Shown here in pieces: positions 7,731-14,080 of a stretch of DNA of 27,139 nt. Every line of letters starts with the position of its first letter. Within the stretch, counting starts at the first letter, position 1. This DNA comes from Scatosoma sp045654025 (lineage in GTDB: Bacteria > Bacillota > Clostridia > Christensenellales > Borkfalkiaceae): NCBI GenBank assembly GCA_045654025.1, contig JAZOMO010000001.1:1-27139 (forward strand), read 5' to 3'. A program made the translations under genes and the position numbers. The notes beneath the pieces were generated by a model. The model made no database searches and was not told the DNA's origin. It saw only the letters and a program-made list of their open reading frames with translations.

Positions 7731-8423
7731 TTGGTTATGAAAAAACAGGTCAAAGCCATCGGCTATATCGAAAACGATTTCAAAGAAAAATTCGGCATTC
7801 CCCGCCAAAGCGGAAAGGCAGACGGGGTGGTCAGCCGTATCCATTTTTATCCCCCCTACGGTGCAGAAGAAGCTTTCAAGGGTTTGGAAGGCTTTTCGCA
7901 TATTTGGTTGCTGTTTGATTTTTCGGCGGCAAGGACGACGGAATTTCACGCCACCGTGCGGCCGCCTCGATTGGGTGGCAATACGAGGGTGGGCGTGTTT
8001 GCCAGCCGTTCCCCCTTTCGCCCCAACGGCATCGGGCTTAGCGTCGTACGCTTGCTCGATATAGAAAAGACGGACGAAGGGATTTGCCTTGTGGTAGGCG
8101 GCGCAGACCTACTGTGCGGTACGCCGATTTTGGACGTCAAGCCCTACCTGCCCCACGCGGATTGCATTGAGGGAGCGGTCGGAGGCTATGCCGACGGAGT
8201 CGCAGAAAAGCGATTGACGGTGCGGTTTGCCGAGGGAGTGGCAGAAAAACTGCCTGCGGACAAGCTGGCAGGCTTGACCGACTGTCTTTCGGAAGACCCT
8301 CGCCCCTCTTACCAAGACGAGCCCACGCGCATTTACGGCATGGCGTTTGGCAAGTACAACGTCCAGTTCCGTGTCGAAGACGAAATATTGACTGTAATGG
8401 ACATTACGCAAAAAGCGAATTGA
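7731..8423 (+). CDS. trmO: tRNA (adenine(37)-N6)-methyltransferase, TrmO/TsaA family
   Basis: TrmO (formerly YaeB/TsaA) methylates N6 of threonylcarbamoyl-adenosine 37 in threonine tRNA from S-adenosylmethionine, and acts in the cytoplasm. Seen here are the N-terminal GYIENDFKEKFGIPRQSG, the FSHIWLLFDFS strand, the family signature SPFRPNGIGLSVVRL, and DLLCGTPILDVKPYLP. A C-terminal extension of about 75 residues (DEPTRIYGMAFGKYNVQFRV) matches the long form of the family. The TTG at 7731 has GGAG 9 bases before it. The ATG at 7737, two codons on, is the other possible start but has a 15-base spacing. The total is 230 or 228 residues. The gene has its own promoter and terminator, so it is likely monocistronic. 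Confidence 0.95.
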   Translation: MVMKKQVKAIGYIENDFKEKFGIPRQSGKADGVVSRIHFYPPYGAEEAFKGLEGFSHIWLLFDFSAARTTEFHATVRPPRLGGNTRVGVFASRSPFRPNGIGLSVVRLLDIEKTDEGICLVVGGADLLCGTPILDVKPYLPHADCIEGAVGGYADGVAEKRLTVRFAEGVAEKLPADKLAGLTDCLSEDPRPSYQDEPTRIYGMAFGKYNVQFRVEDEILTVMDITQKAN

Positions 8424-8426
8424 AAC

Positions 8427-8455
8427 AAAAGCCACCCTTGATGGGTGGCTTTTTC
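8427..8455 (+). terminator. Bidirectional terminator between trmO and the Xre gene
   Basis: GCCACCC (8431-8437) and GGGTGGC (8443-8449) form a perfect stem with loop TTGAT, flanked by AAAA and TTTTT. It can end trmO on the plus strand and the Xre-type gene on the minus strand. It closely resembles the hairpin at 9333-9361. Confidence 0.9.
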
Positions 8456-8689
8456 TTATTCCTCAAAATCATTAAAATAGTCTTTATCAAAAAACTCTGA
8501 CAAAGTTATCCCTGCGCCTTGACAAAAGGCTTTTATGGTAGACACCTTCGAACATTTTGTTCTACCTTTTATCAAATCGTATATCGCAGACGGGGATTTT
8601 CCGCCGTTCAACGACGTTCCGCAAACATTTATCTTTTTCTCTTCGCAAATTTCTTTAATTCTTTTAATAATCGCATCGTTAATATTCAT
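8456..8689 (-). CDS. Xre-family helix-turn-helix regulator (small)
   Basis: The protein is 77 residues, nearly all one HTH_3-type DNA-binding domain. Helix 1 is AIIKRIKEICEEKKI. The turn and recognition helix are around GKSPSAIYDLIKGRTKCS, and TIKAFCQGAGITLSEFF ends the fold, as in many small Xre repressors of Clostridia. There is no peptidase or sensor domain. AGAGG 5-6 bases before the ATG supports the start. It is divergent from the SLOG gene and shares with it a control region holding three TCCACGA sites, so it very likely represses itself and that gene. Base composition is more AT-rich than in trmO or the LUD gene, which suggests acquisition as a unit. Molecular function is fairly sure; the signal it answers to is unknown. 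Confidence 0.9.
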   Translation of the reverse strand: MNINDAIIKRIKEICEEKKINVCGTSLNGGKSPSAIYDLIKGRTKCSKVSTIKAFCQGAGITLSEFFDKDYFNDFEE

Positions 8690-8716
8690 ATAATCCTCTT
8701 TTACGGAACTCCTTAT

Positions 8717-8729
8717 CGTTGTTCCACGA
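8717..8729. promoter_or_regulatory. Operator O1 at the start of Xre transcription (imperfect)
   Basis: The half-site TTCCACGA is complete and the left arm (TCGT) is degenerate. It covers the expected transcription start of the Xre gene (about 8727). Confidence 0.5.
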
Positions 8730-8733
8730 AAAT

Positions 8734-8739
8734 ATTATA
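8734..8739 (-). promoter_or_regulatory. -10 box of the Xre gene
   Basis: TATAAT on the minus strand. At 17 bases the -35 position reads GAGAGG, which is poor and touches operator O2, so this promoter is weak or regulated. Confidence 0.5.
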
Positions 8740-8760
8740 TGAACTTTAAAATTTTTCCTC

Positions 8761-8776
8761 TCGTGGAACTCCACGA
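8761..8776. promoter_or_regulatory. Operator O2, central perfect palindrome
   Basis: TCGTGGA-AC-TCCACGA is an exact inverted repeat. It ends 2 bases before the -35 box of the SLOG promoter and overlaps the -35 position of the Xre promoter, so one bound dimer could control both. Confidence 0.75.
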
Positions 8777-8778
8777 AA

Positions 8779-8807
8779 TTGACTTTAATTCTTGCTTTTG
8801 TTATAAT
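8779..8807 (+). promoter_or_regulatory. Sigma-A promoter of the SLOG gene
   Basis: TTGACT (8779-8784) and TATAAT (8802-8807) have a 17-base spacer. It is flanked by operators O2 and O3. Confidence 0.85.
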
Positions 8808-8810
8808 TTT

Positions 8811-8826
8811 TTGTGGTATTCCACGA
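8811..8826. promoter_or_regulatory. Operator O3 at the start of SLOG transcription
   Basis: TTGTGGTATTCCACGA is a near-palindrome matching O2, placed over the expected start at about 8814. O1, O2 and O3 end 47 and 50 bases apart and share TCCACGAAA in the same orientation. Confidence 0.7.
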
Positions 8827-8843
8827 AAAATGAGGACAAAACT

Positions 8844-9326
8844 ATGCAAGCTTGCTTTATCGGACACAGGAAGATACAAAAAAAAGAAGAACTCGCCTCT
8901 TCCATAAAACAAACTGTCCTTACTCTTATCCAAAAAGGCATTACCACTTTTTTATTCGGCAGCAAGAGTGAATTCGACGATTTGGCGTGGCAAGTTGTCA
9001 GCGATTTAAAAATCACTTATCCTTTCATAAAACGGATATATGTTCGGTCGGCGTATCCGTATCTTGATAAAGCATACGAACAATATTTACTTAAAAATTA
9101 TGAGGAAACATATTTTCCCCATACATTAAACAACGCAGGAAAGTTTTCTTATGTGAAGAGAAATTATGAAATGATTGATAATTCCACCTATTGCCTATTC
9201 TATTATGATGAAAATTATATTCCTTCTTTCAGTCAGGGCGCAAAACATAATAGCGGTACAAAAATCGCCTACGATTATGCAGTTAAAAGAAAGAAAAATG
9301 TTATTAATCTATACGCACTATCCTAA
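8844..9326 (+). CDS. SLOG superfamily protein, DUF1273/YpsA-like
   Basis: The 160-residue protein has a Rossmann-like SLOG fold, a family thought to bind nucleotides or nucleotide-derived ligands. Visible family marks are CFIGHRKI (4-11), the FLFGSKSEFDDLAWQVV stretch (36-52, glycine loop plus acidic helix), YVKRNYEMIDNSTYCLFYYD (103-122) and the C-terminal SGTKIAYDYAVKRKKNVINL (137-156). The start is the ATG at 8844, with TGAGGA about 8 bases before it; the frame is open further upstream but that part lies over the promoter. The gene is divergent from the Xre repressor, behind a strong promoter held between operators. No partner enzyme, toxin or transmembrane effector is adjacent. The role is unknown; a ligand-sensing or stress function under repressor control is inference. 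Confidence 0.85.
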   Translation: MQACFIGHRKIQKKEELASSIKQTVLTLIQKGITTFLFGSKSEFDDLAWQVVSDLKITYPFIKRIYVRSAYPYLDKAYEQYLLKNYEETYFPHTLNNAGKFSYVKRNYEMIDNSTYCLFYYDENYIPSFSQGAKHNSGTKIAYDYAVKRKKNVINLYALS

Positions 9327-9332
9327 ATCAAC

Positions 9333-9361
9333 AAAAAACCGCCCTTGCTGGGCGGCTTTTT
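9333..9361 (+). terminator. Bidirectional terminator between the SLOG and LUD genes
   Basis: CCGCCC (9339-9344) and GGGCGG (9350-9355), loop TTGCT, flanked by A and T runs. It can end the SLOG gene and the converging LUD gene. Confidence 0.88.
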
Positions 9362-9367
9362 GCTGTA

Positions 9368-9976
9368 TTAGTAGCCTAAATGCTCGTTGATGAGCAAAAT
9401 TTCGTATTCACAGCCCGTGGGCTTTTTCCAAAAGACGGACAGGTTGCGGCAAATCCTCTGCGGACTGTCACAGTCGTAACATTTATCCCCACGCGCGGCG
9501 CAAGGGGTATTCATTCCCAAACGCTTTGCATTCAAGGGGGCAGCGATATTCCGCGCGCGGTCGATTGCCGCCGCCAAGTCGGGGGCGATTTTGTTCTTCC
9601 CGATAACGAAATACACCTTCTCGCACCCGAAGGTCGCCGCCGCAACACGGTTGCCCGTGTTGTCGATGTTGACAAGCTCCCCTGCCTCGGAAACGCCGTT
9701 CACCGAGGTGATATACACCTCTGCCCGCGACGCATCTTTGCGTACCTGCATCACGCTCTCGCCTGCCGCAAGGCGCAGATGCCAAAGCACCGTATTGCTT
9801 TCCTGCAAACGTTCGTACAAGCCCATTTGCCCGATACTCACCGAGCCGCCAAGCCCTATCGTCTTCCCCTGCAACGAAGAGGCAAGATAGTCCGTTGCTT
9901 GCGCTTTGCCGTCAAATACCTTGACGGTATAACCAAGCCTTTCTAAACTTTTTTGCGTTCTCAATATGGTGTCCAT
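9368..9976 (-). CDS. LUD-domain (DUF162, LutC/YkgG-like) protein
   Basis: The 202-residue protein belongs to the LUD family, whose best-known members LutB/LutC take part in lactate oxidation. Many stand-alone Firmicutes members have no proven role. Seen are LGYTVKVFDGKAQATDYLA, the loop TIGLGGSVSIGQMGLYE (39-55), the core NIDNTGNRVAAATFGCEKVY, then VIGKNKIAPDLAAAIDRARN. It ends with the cysteine-rich block PCAARGDKCYDCDSPQRIC, which could bind a metal or cluster. No LutA or LutB lies beside it, so a lactate role is not supported. It starts 2 bases after the stop of the upstream deacetylase-like gene, so the two are co-translated and probably work together. Confidence 0.88.
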   Translation of the reverse strand: MDTILRTQKSLERLGYTVKVFDGKAQATDYLASSLQGKTIGLGGSVSIGQMGLYERLQESNTVLWHLRLAAGESVMQVRKDASRAEVYITSVNGVSEAGELVNIDNTGNRVAAATFGCEKVYFVIGKNKIAPDLAAAIDRARNIAAPLNAKRLGMNTPCAARGDKCYDCDSPQRICRNLSVFWKKPTGCEYEILLINEHLGY

Positions 9977-9978
9977 AC

Positions 9979-10758
9979 TTATATCATTTCCTCGAAGAAT
10001 TTGCTCTCGTAGCCGTTTTCACGCAACTTTGCCACCGCCCCAAATACCTTTTCACGGAAGTCGGGCTGATAATACTGCGGATAGTCGGAAAAGAAGTGCT
10101 GTTCGTGGATCATAATGCGGATGAATTCCCTACCCAACAAGCCGTCCAAACAAGACGATATCTCCTCTTGCGACAGTTTGTTTAAGATACAGTCAATCCC
10201 TGCGTGCGCCATGCCGTTGCGGTAGACGATCGCCCCCGTTCTTGCTATCGCCGAATCGGCAAGGTCGCAATCGTACGACACGCGAGGATTCTCGTCCGTG
10301 CCAAACAAGCCCAACAAGCCCTGCACCCCTAAATCCTGCACCGCCTTAACCCCTTCTACCGTCATCCTCGCAAAGTGGATTGTGGTCGTCTTCGCCAAGC
10401 TCTCTGCGCCTGCAAAGCGCAAAATCTCGTCGTTGACTTGCTTGCAATCTTCATACACCTCGTCATAGCCCGATTGTTCGTAGGGCTTATAATCGTTCGC
10501 CTTAGAGTGAAAGGACAGTTTCAGCCAGTCTGCATTGTCCTGCCACTCCTTTGCGTAAGTCGAAGGAAAGTCCGACAGGGTAAAATCGACGTCACGATCG
10601 TTGTAAAACAGATTCAGTTGCACCTTTGCGCCGTATTCTTCGTGCAATCCACGCCACAGCGATAGATACGGATGGTCGAAGATACTCTTTAACTTCCCCT
10701 GCGCGATTTCACGAAGGCAACGGATATTGTCGTCAACGGTAAAACAAAAGCTCTTCAC
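9979..10758 (-). CDS. Polysaccharide-deacetylase-like (NodB-type barrel) protein
   Basis: The protein has 259 residues and no signal peptide, so it is cytoplasmic. The N-terminus SFCFTVDDNIRCLREI has the FTxDDN pattern found at the metal-binding end of NodB/CE4-type barrels. WLKLSFHSKAND (a mid-protein His), TTIHFARMTVEGVKAVQDLG and IMIHEQHFFSDYPQYYQ provide further candidate histidines. The C-terminal helix ENGYESKFFEEMI is typical of this group of uncharacterised barrel proteins. The start is GTG at 10758, with AGGAG 7 bases upstream. A consensus promoter lies just before it. It is the first gene of an operon with the LUD protein. The exact reaction is unknown; deacetylation of a sugar or amino-sugar metabolite is inference. 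Confidence 0.75.
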   Translation of the reverse strand: MKSFCFTVDDNIRCLREIAQGKLKSIFDHPYLSLWRGLHEEYGAKVQLNLFYNDRDVDFTLSDFPSTYAKEWQDNADWLKLSFHSKANDYKPYEQSGYDEVYEDCKQVNDEILRFAGAESLAKTTTIHFARMTVEGVKAVQDLGVQGLLGLFGTDENPRVSYDCDLADSAIARTGAIVYRNGMAHAGIDCILNKLSQEEISSCLDGLLGREFIRIMIHEQHFFSDYPQYYQPDFREKVFGAVAKLRENGYESKFFEEMI

Positions 10759-10795
10759 GGCTTTTCTCCTTTTTTTGCAAGATTGCTATACTTGT

Positions 10796-10824
10796 ATTAT
10801 ACGAAACAAGGCCACGCTTGTCAA
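10796..10824 (-). promoter_or_regulatory. Consensus sigma-A promoter of the deacetylase-like/LUD operon
   Basis: On the minus strand, TTGACA (10824-10819) and TATAAT (10801-10796), both perfect, lie 17 bases apart. Confidence 0.9.
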
Positions 10825-10884
10825 ATAAATGCGACAATTAGCCTCTTAAAAGATAGATAATTTCACTTTTTCCCCTCTATGCGG

Positions 10885-10913
10885 TTGCTTTCCGCAATCA
10901 AAAATGGTACAAT
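10885..10913 (+). promoter_or_regulatory. Sigma-A promoter of the PlsC-type gene
   Basis: TTGCTT (10885-10890) and TACAAT (10908-10913) with a 17-base spacer, about 25 bases before a GAGG ribosome site (10935-10938). Confidence 0.7.
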
Positions 10914-10945
10914 AAAAGGGTATTCTTATACAGTGAGGAAAATGT

Positions 10946-12265
10946 ATGGCAGAAAAATTAACGATTGCAAGAAAGCTCTCTAAAAGAAAGTACCGTCCTG
11001 CGCCCCGCATTATCGCGTGGATTTATAAGACGATTATGGTCGATATCGTCGGCAGAAAATACAAACCCAACTTCCATATCATCGACGACGTGAACGATTG
11101 TGACGGGCCCTGCTTTGTCATCTTCAATCACTTGTCCCGTATCGACCACGTATACGTGTGCGGCGCGACCTATCCCCGTGTCACGAATATGATGGCGGCA
11201 AACAGCGAATTCTACCGTAAAAAGTTCTCCTTTATCTTCGGTTTGAATAAGGTTATCCCCAAAAAGAATTACGCCGCTGACAAACTGTCCATCCGCGCGG
11301 TGGGCGAAGTCATCAAAAAAGGCGGCTGCGTGACCTTCGCCCCCGAAGGGCTGGCAAGCGACTACGGTGGAAACAAACCCATCGTCCCTGGCACCAGTAA
11401 GATGTTCAAGCATTTCAAATGCCCCGTGTATCTTTGCTACTTGGAAGGTCAATACCTGCAAAACACGAAGGTATGCTTGGACGAACGCCTCGGCGAAACG
11501 CACGCGACGATGTCCCTGCTCTTTTCAAAGGAAGACGTCGAACGCCTTTCGGTAGAGGAAATGGACGACATCATCAACGAGAAGTTCCGCAGAAACGAAT
11601 ACGCTTGGAATAAGGAAAAGAAAATCAAGTGGGAAACGCACGGACGAATTTGTTATCGCCTTGAAGATTTCTGCTATAAGTGCCCTAAGTGCGGTATGGA
11701 ATACACGATGAAGGGCGAGGGGGATAAAATCACCTGTTCGAACTGCGGCAACGGCGCAACGATGGACGATTATTATCAGTTCCACCCCTTCGAGGATGCG
11801 GTCATTCCCGAATCCCCCTTCGACTGGGTAGAACAAGAGCGTATGGACATCATCCGTGAAATCCGTGAAAACCCCGACTATTATTTCGAAGACGATTGCC
11901 AAATCGGTAACCTTGACGAATATAAGCTGATCGGCAAGAACAAAACGAGCATCATCGTCGGCGAAGGTAAAATCCGTATCGACCACAAGGGTATGCACTA
12001 CACGGGTACGCGCAACGGCGAGCCGTATTCGTTCACGATGGATTACAAGGCTCTGTACACCCTGATTACCGAGGTGGATTCCAGCTTCTTCAACTTCTAT
12101 TACAAGGGCGAATATTTCGATATCTTCCCCAAGACGATGCCCGTCGGGAAGTTCACTCTGCTCGTAGAAGAAATGCACCGCTACCACGTGAATTTCTATA
12201 AGAACTTTAAGTGGAACGACCATATGTACGAGGGTATGGAACTCGGCATCGACCTCAAAAAGTAA
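10946..12265 (+). CDS. PlsC-type acyltransferase with C-terminal zinc ribbon
   Basis: The 439-residue protein carries an N-terminal acyltransferase domain of the 1-acylglycerol-3-phosphate acyltransferase superfamily. The HX4D catalytic motif is NHLSRIDH (His62, Asp67) and the acceptor motif is FAPEG (131-135). Such enzymes move a fatty acyl chain from acyl-ACP or CoA to a lysophospholipid or related acceptor at the membrane. After about residue 235 the protein departs from ordinary PlsC. A zinc ribbon CPKC...CSNC (Cys246, 249, 264, 267) is followed by about 150 residues (KTSIIVGEGKIRIDHKGMHY, FFNFYYKGEYFDIFPK) that look like a PH/GRAM-like beta domain. There is no predicted long hydrophobic anchor. 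GAGG lies 7 bases before the ATG. The gene has its own promoter and terminator. Acyltransferase chemistry is likely; the acceptor is unknown. Confidence 0.85.
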   Translation: MAEKLTIARKLSKRKYRPAPRIIAWIYKTIMVDIVGRKYKPNFHIIDDVNDCDGPCFVIFNHLSRIDHVYVCGATYPRVTNMMAANSEFYRKKFSFIFGLNKVIPKKNYAADKLSIRAVGEVIKKGGCVTFAPEGLASDYGGNKPIVPGTSKMFKHFKCPVYLCYLEGQYLQNTKVCLDERLGETHATMSLLFSKEDVERLSVEEMDDIINEKFRRNEYAWNKEKKIKWETHGRICYRLEDFCYKCPKCGMEYTMKGEGDKITCSNCGNGATMDDYYQFHPFEDAVIPESPFDWVEQERMDIIREIRENPDYYFEDDCQIGNLDEYKLIGKNKTSIIVGEGKIRIDHKGMHYTGTRNGEPYSFTMDYKALYTLITEVDSSFFNFYYKGEYFDIFPKTMPVGKFTLLVEEMHRYHVNFYKNFKWNDHMYEGMELGIDLKK

Positions 12266-12280
12266 CCTCTATATTGAACA

Positions 12281-12315
12281 AAAACGCACAAGGAAACTTG
12301 TGCGTTTTGTTTTTT
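12281..12315 (+). terminator. Bidirectional terminator between the PlsC-type and GNAT genes
   Basis: AAAACGCACAAG (12281-12292) and CTTGTGCGTTTT (12297-12308) form a perfect 12-bp stem on a GAAA loop, followed by G and a T-run. It serves both converging genes. Confidence 0.92.
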
Positions 12316-12799
12316 ATTTGGTTTTTTGGAACGCCATTCGTTCGTCGCCGTTTGCTAAATGGATAATGCCACAATATTCAAAGCCTCTTTTGCTGAGCGC
12401 CCTTTGCATCGGTAGATTATCCCGATGGGTGTCTATCCGCAGGTTTTTGCATTTTGCAAAACATTCGTCGATGCAATACCCGATAATGCCCTGCCCCTGC
12501 TTTGCCACCGCGATGCGGTGGATAACGCCGTAGGGTTCGTCCGAGGGCCACGCCCCGTTGTAGATTTTCGCATAGGTAGGGTCTGGCTCGGTCGAGAACA
12601 TAAACACGGCAATCACTTCGCCGTTTTCTTCCACGACGTATCCGACTCCCTTTTCCATATCCTCACGCGCCGTTTCTGCATTCGGCTTGCCCTCGTTCCA
12701 TTGATTAGGATTGCCTGCTTTGCGCATAAACGCTTTCGCATTTTTATAAATTTGCCCGATTGCCACAAGATCGGTGGCTACCGTTTTTCGTATCTGCAT
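12314..12799 (-). CDS. GNAT-family N-acetyltransferase
   Basis: The 161-residue protein starts at the ATG at 12799 (MQIRKTVATDLVAIGQIYKN); in-frame sequence upstream of this lies in the 3' end of the previous gene. The GNAT fold is recognised from the first strand and helix, the WNEGKPNAETAREDMEKG loop, the central strands GYVVEENGEVIAVFMFS, and the acetyl-CoA loop region VIHRIAVAKQGQGIIGYCID. It ends with LRIDTHRDNLPMQRALSKRG and FEYCGII, as is usual in RimI-like acetyltransferases. The R-x-x-G-x-G/A loop is present in the relaxed form KQGQGI. It starts 16 bases after the metallo-beta-lactamase gene, with only a weak GGAAAG ribosome site, so it is probably coupled to it. The substrate is unknown. 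Confidence 0.85.
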   Translation of the reverse strand: MQIRKTVATDLVAIGQIYKNAKAFMRKAGNPNQWNEGKPNAETAREDMEKGVGYVVEENGEVIAVFMFSTEPDPTYAKIYNGAWPSDEPYGVIHRIAVAKQGQGIIGYCIDECFAKCKNLRIDTHRDNLPMQRALSKRGFEYCGIIHLANGDERMAFQKTK

Positions 12800-12815
12800 C
12801 TTTCCGTCTTCGTCC

Positions 12816-14021
12816 TCAAATTTCGATAGTCGTCGTAGCGCTATGCGTATAATGCGTTCTTTGGCGAATGGTATCGTCACGAAGGTACGCGTTGTAATCA
12901 CAGCCGCCCTCGCCTAAGCACCATTGATAGCGTTGCCCTGCCTTCAAGCCCAAAAACCGTTTCTCCGAAATCGGCCAAAAGCAAATTTCAGGGTCGATGA
13001 TTTGATACAGCCGCTTATAGCCGCCAATCAAACCATGGTGGGATACCTGCAAAATATCACTCTTCAAATAGTCGCCGTAGCGGTCCGCCAAATCCCTGCA
13101 AGCGCCCGTCGCACAATCGCCAAGCAACAACAAGGTTTTACCGCTTGCACACTTCACTTTAAGAGCCGCGCTGACGTCGTTAAAGGAAACGTACGGATAC
13201 GGGAAGGTATCGTCTATCGAGTATAAAACCTCAATCTCTACCCCCTCGTAGCAGTAGCTCTGCCCCGTATGCAAGCTGTAAATCGTTGCATTCGGATACC
13301 CGCCTGCAATCGCGTCCTCAAACGCCTCTATTTCCGCCTTCATTCTGGGCATATCGCCCATCGCCACCTGCACCTTATCGCAGTTGAAGAACTGGTAGGA
13401 GAATGCTTCCACGTCCACTTCGTCCTTATAGACACGCAAAAATTCGGTTGCTAAGCCGATGTGGTCGTCGTCCGAATGAGTGAATATCCACAGCGCAATC
13501 TTCGGTTTATCCGTAGGCGCTTTTTCTTTTAGAATTGAATACAGTCTTGCCACTGCATCCTCTCTTTGCGCGCCGCCGTCCACCAGAATATACTCGCCGT
13601 TTGCAAGTTGCAAAATATAGCACATTCCGTCGTGCAACTCCATCTGCGTAAAGCTAGGCGTAACGAGGGCAGGCTTGGACAAGCCCACCGCTTTTCCCTC
13701 AGGAACAGCCGTCTTTTCTTCCACGGTGATAAACACCGTACGCATTGACGCATCGAAAAACACCGATACGCTACTGTCCTCGTTTTTGTAGGCGTAATAG
13801 AGGTTAGTGTTGTAGGCGTATTCCGTACCGGCGGAAATTTCCCTTGCCGCGCAACGGCGATAGCCCTTTTCTTCCAAGGCCAGCGCGTACTCTCTGCACT
13901 CGTCTTCCGTCGTGTTCGCAATTCGCAAACGCAAATCCGACTTGCCGATAGAGCCTACGGGGTAGCTTTGCCCTGCAATCGTTTTATAAGTAACCATTTG
14001 GATTCCACGTTTTTCACTCAT
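12816..14021 (-). CDS. Metallo-beta-lactamase-fold hydrolase (ComEC-tail-like)
   Basis: The 401-residue cytoplasmic protein has a first part (1-120) that is not recognised and a second part with the MBL fold. MBL marks are LVDGG (146-150), the metal motif HSDDDH (182-187), LLLGDCATGA and SHHGLIGGYKR. This pattern is closest to the C-terminal domain of ComEC and to related stand-alone hydrolases. Such proteins often act on phosphodiesters or small metabolites. The ATG at 14021 has only AGAG close by. A second Met at residue 9 is an alternative start with a comparable GGA. It lies 59 bases after the SGNH gene, separated by a hairpin without a U-tract, and 16 bases before the GNAT gene. It may be part of the esterase cluster or a loosely attached pair. 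Confidence 0.85.
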   Translation of the reverse strand: MSEKRGIQMVTYKTIAGQSYPVGSIGKSDLRLRIANTTEDECREYALALEEKGYRRCAAREISAGTEYAYNTNLYYAYKNEDSSVSVFFDASMRTVFITVEEKTAVPEGKAVGLSKPALVTPSFTQMELHDGMCYILQLANGEYILVDGGAQREDAVARLYSILKEKAPTDKPKIALWIFTHSDDDHIGLATEFLRVYKDEVDVEAFSYQFFNCDKVQVAMGDMPRMKAEIEAFEDAIAGGYPNATIYSLHTGQSYCYEGVEIEVLYSIDDTFPYPYVSFNDVSAALKVKCASGKTLLLLGDCATGACRDLADRYGDYLKSDILQVSHHGLIGGYKRLYQIIDPEICFWPISEKRFLGLKAGQRYQWCLGEGGCDYNAYLRDDTIRQRTHYTHSATTTIEI

Positions 14022-14038
14022 CTCTCTTTTCTTTGTTA

Positions 14039-14072
14039 ATTAGCCGTTTCAAAGCAAATTGAAACGGCTAAT
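14039..14072 (-). repeat. Strong hairpin between the SGNH and MBL genes
   Basis: ATTAGCCGTTTCAA (14039-14052) and TTGAAACGGCTAAT (14059-14072) are perfect inverted repeats with a 6-base loop. No T-run follows on either strand, so it is more likely an RNA processing or mRNA-stability element, or a partial terminator, than a strong terminator. Confidence 0.65.
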
Positions 14073-14080
14073 CGAATGAA

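Noticed and set aside
8844..9326. Thoeris- or CBASS-type defence operon
   Set aside because: The SLOG fold is suggestive, but there is no TIR, cyclase, nuclease or membrane effector next to it; only a repressor. Kept as an open sensing hypothesis, not a defence call.
9368..9976. Lactate utilisation gene lutC
   Set aside because: LUD domain is clear, but no lutA/lutB genes are adjacent and the cysteine-rich tail fits stand-alone LUD proteins.
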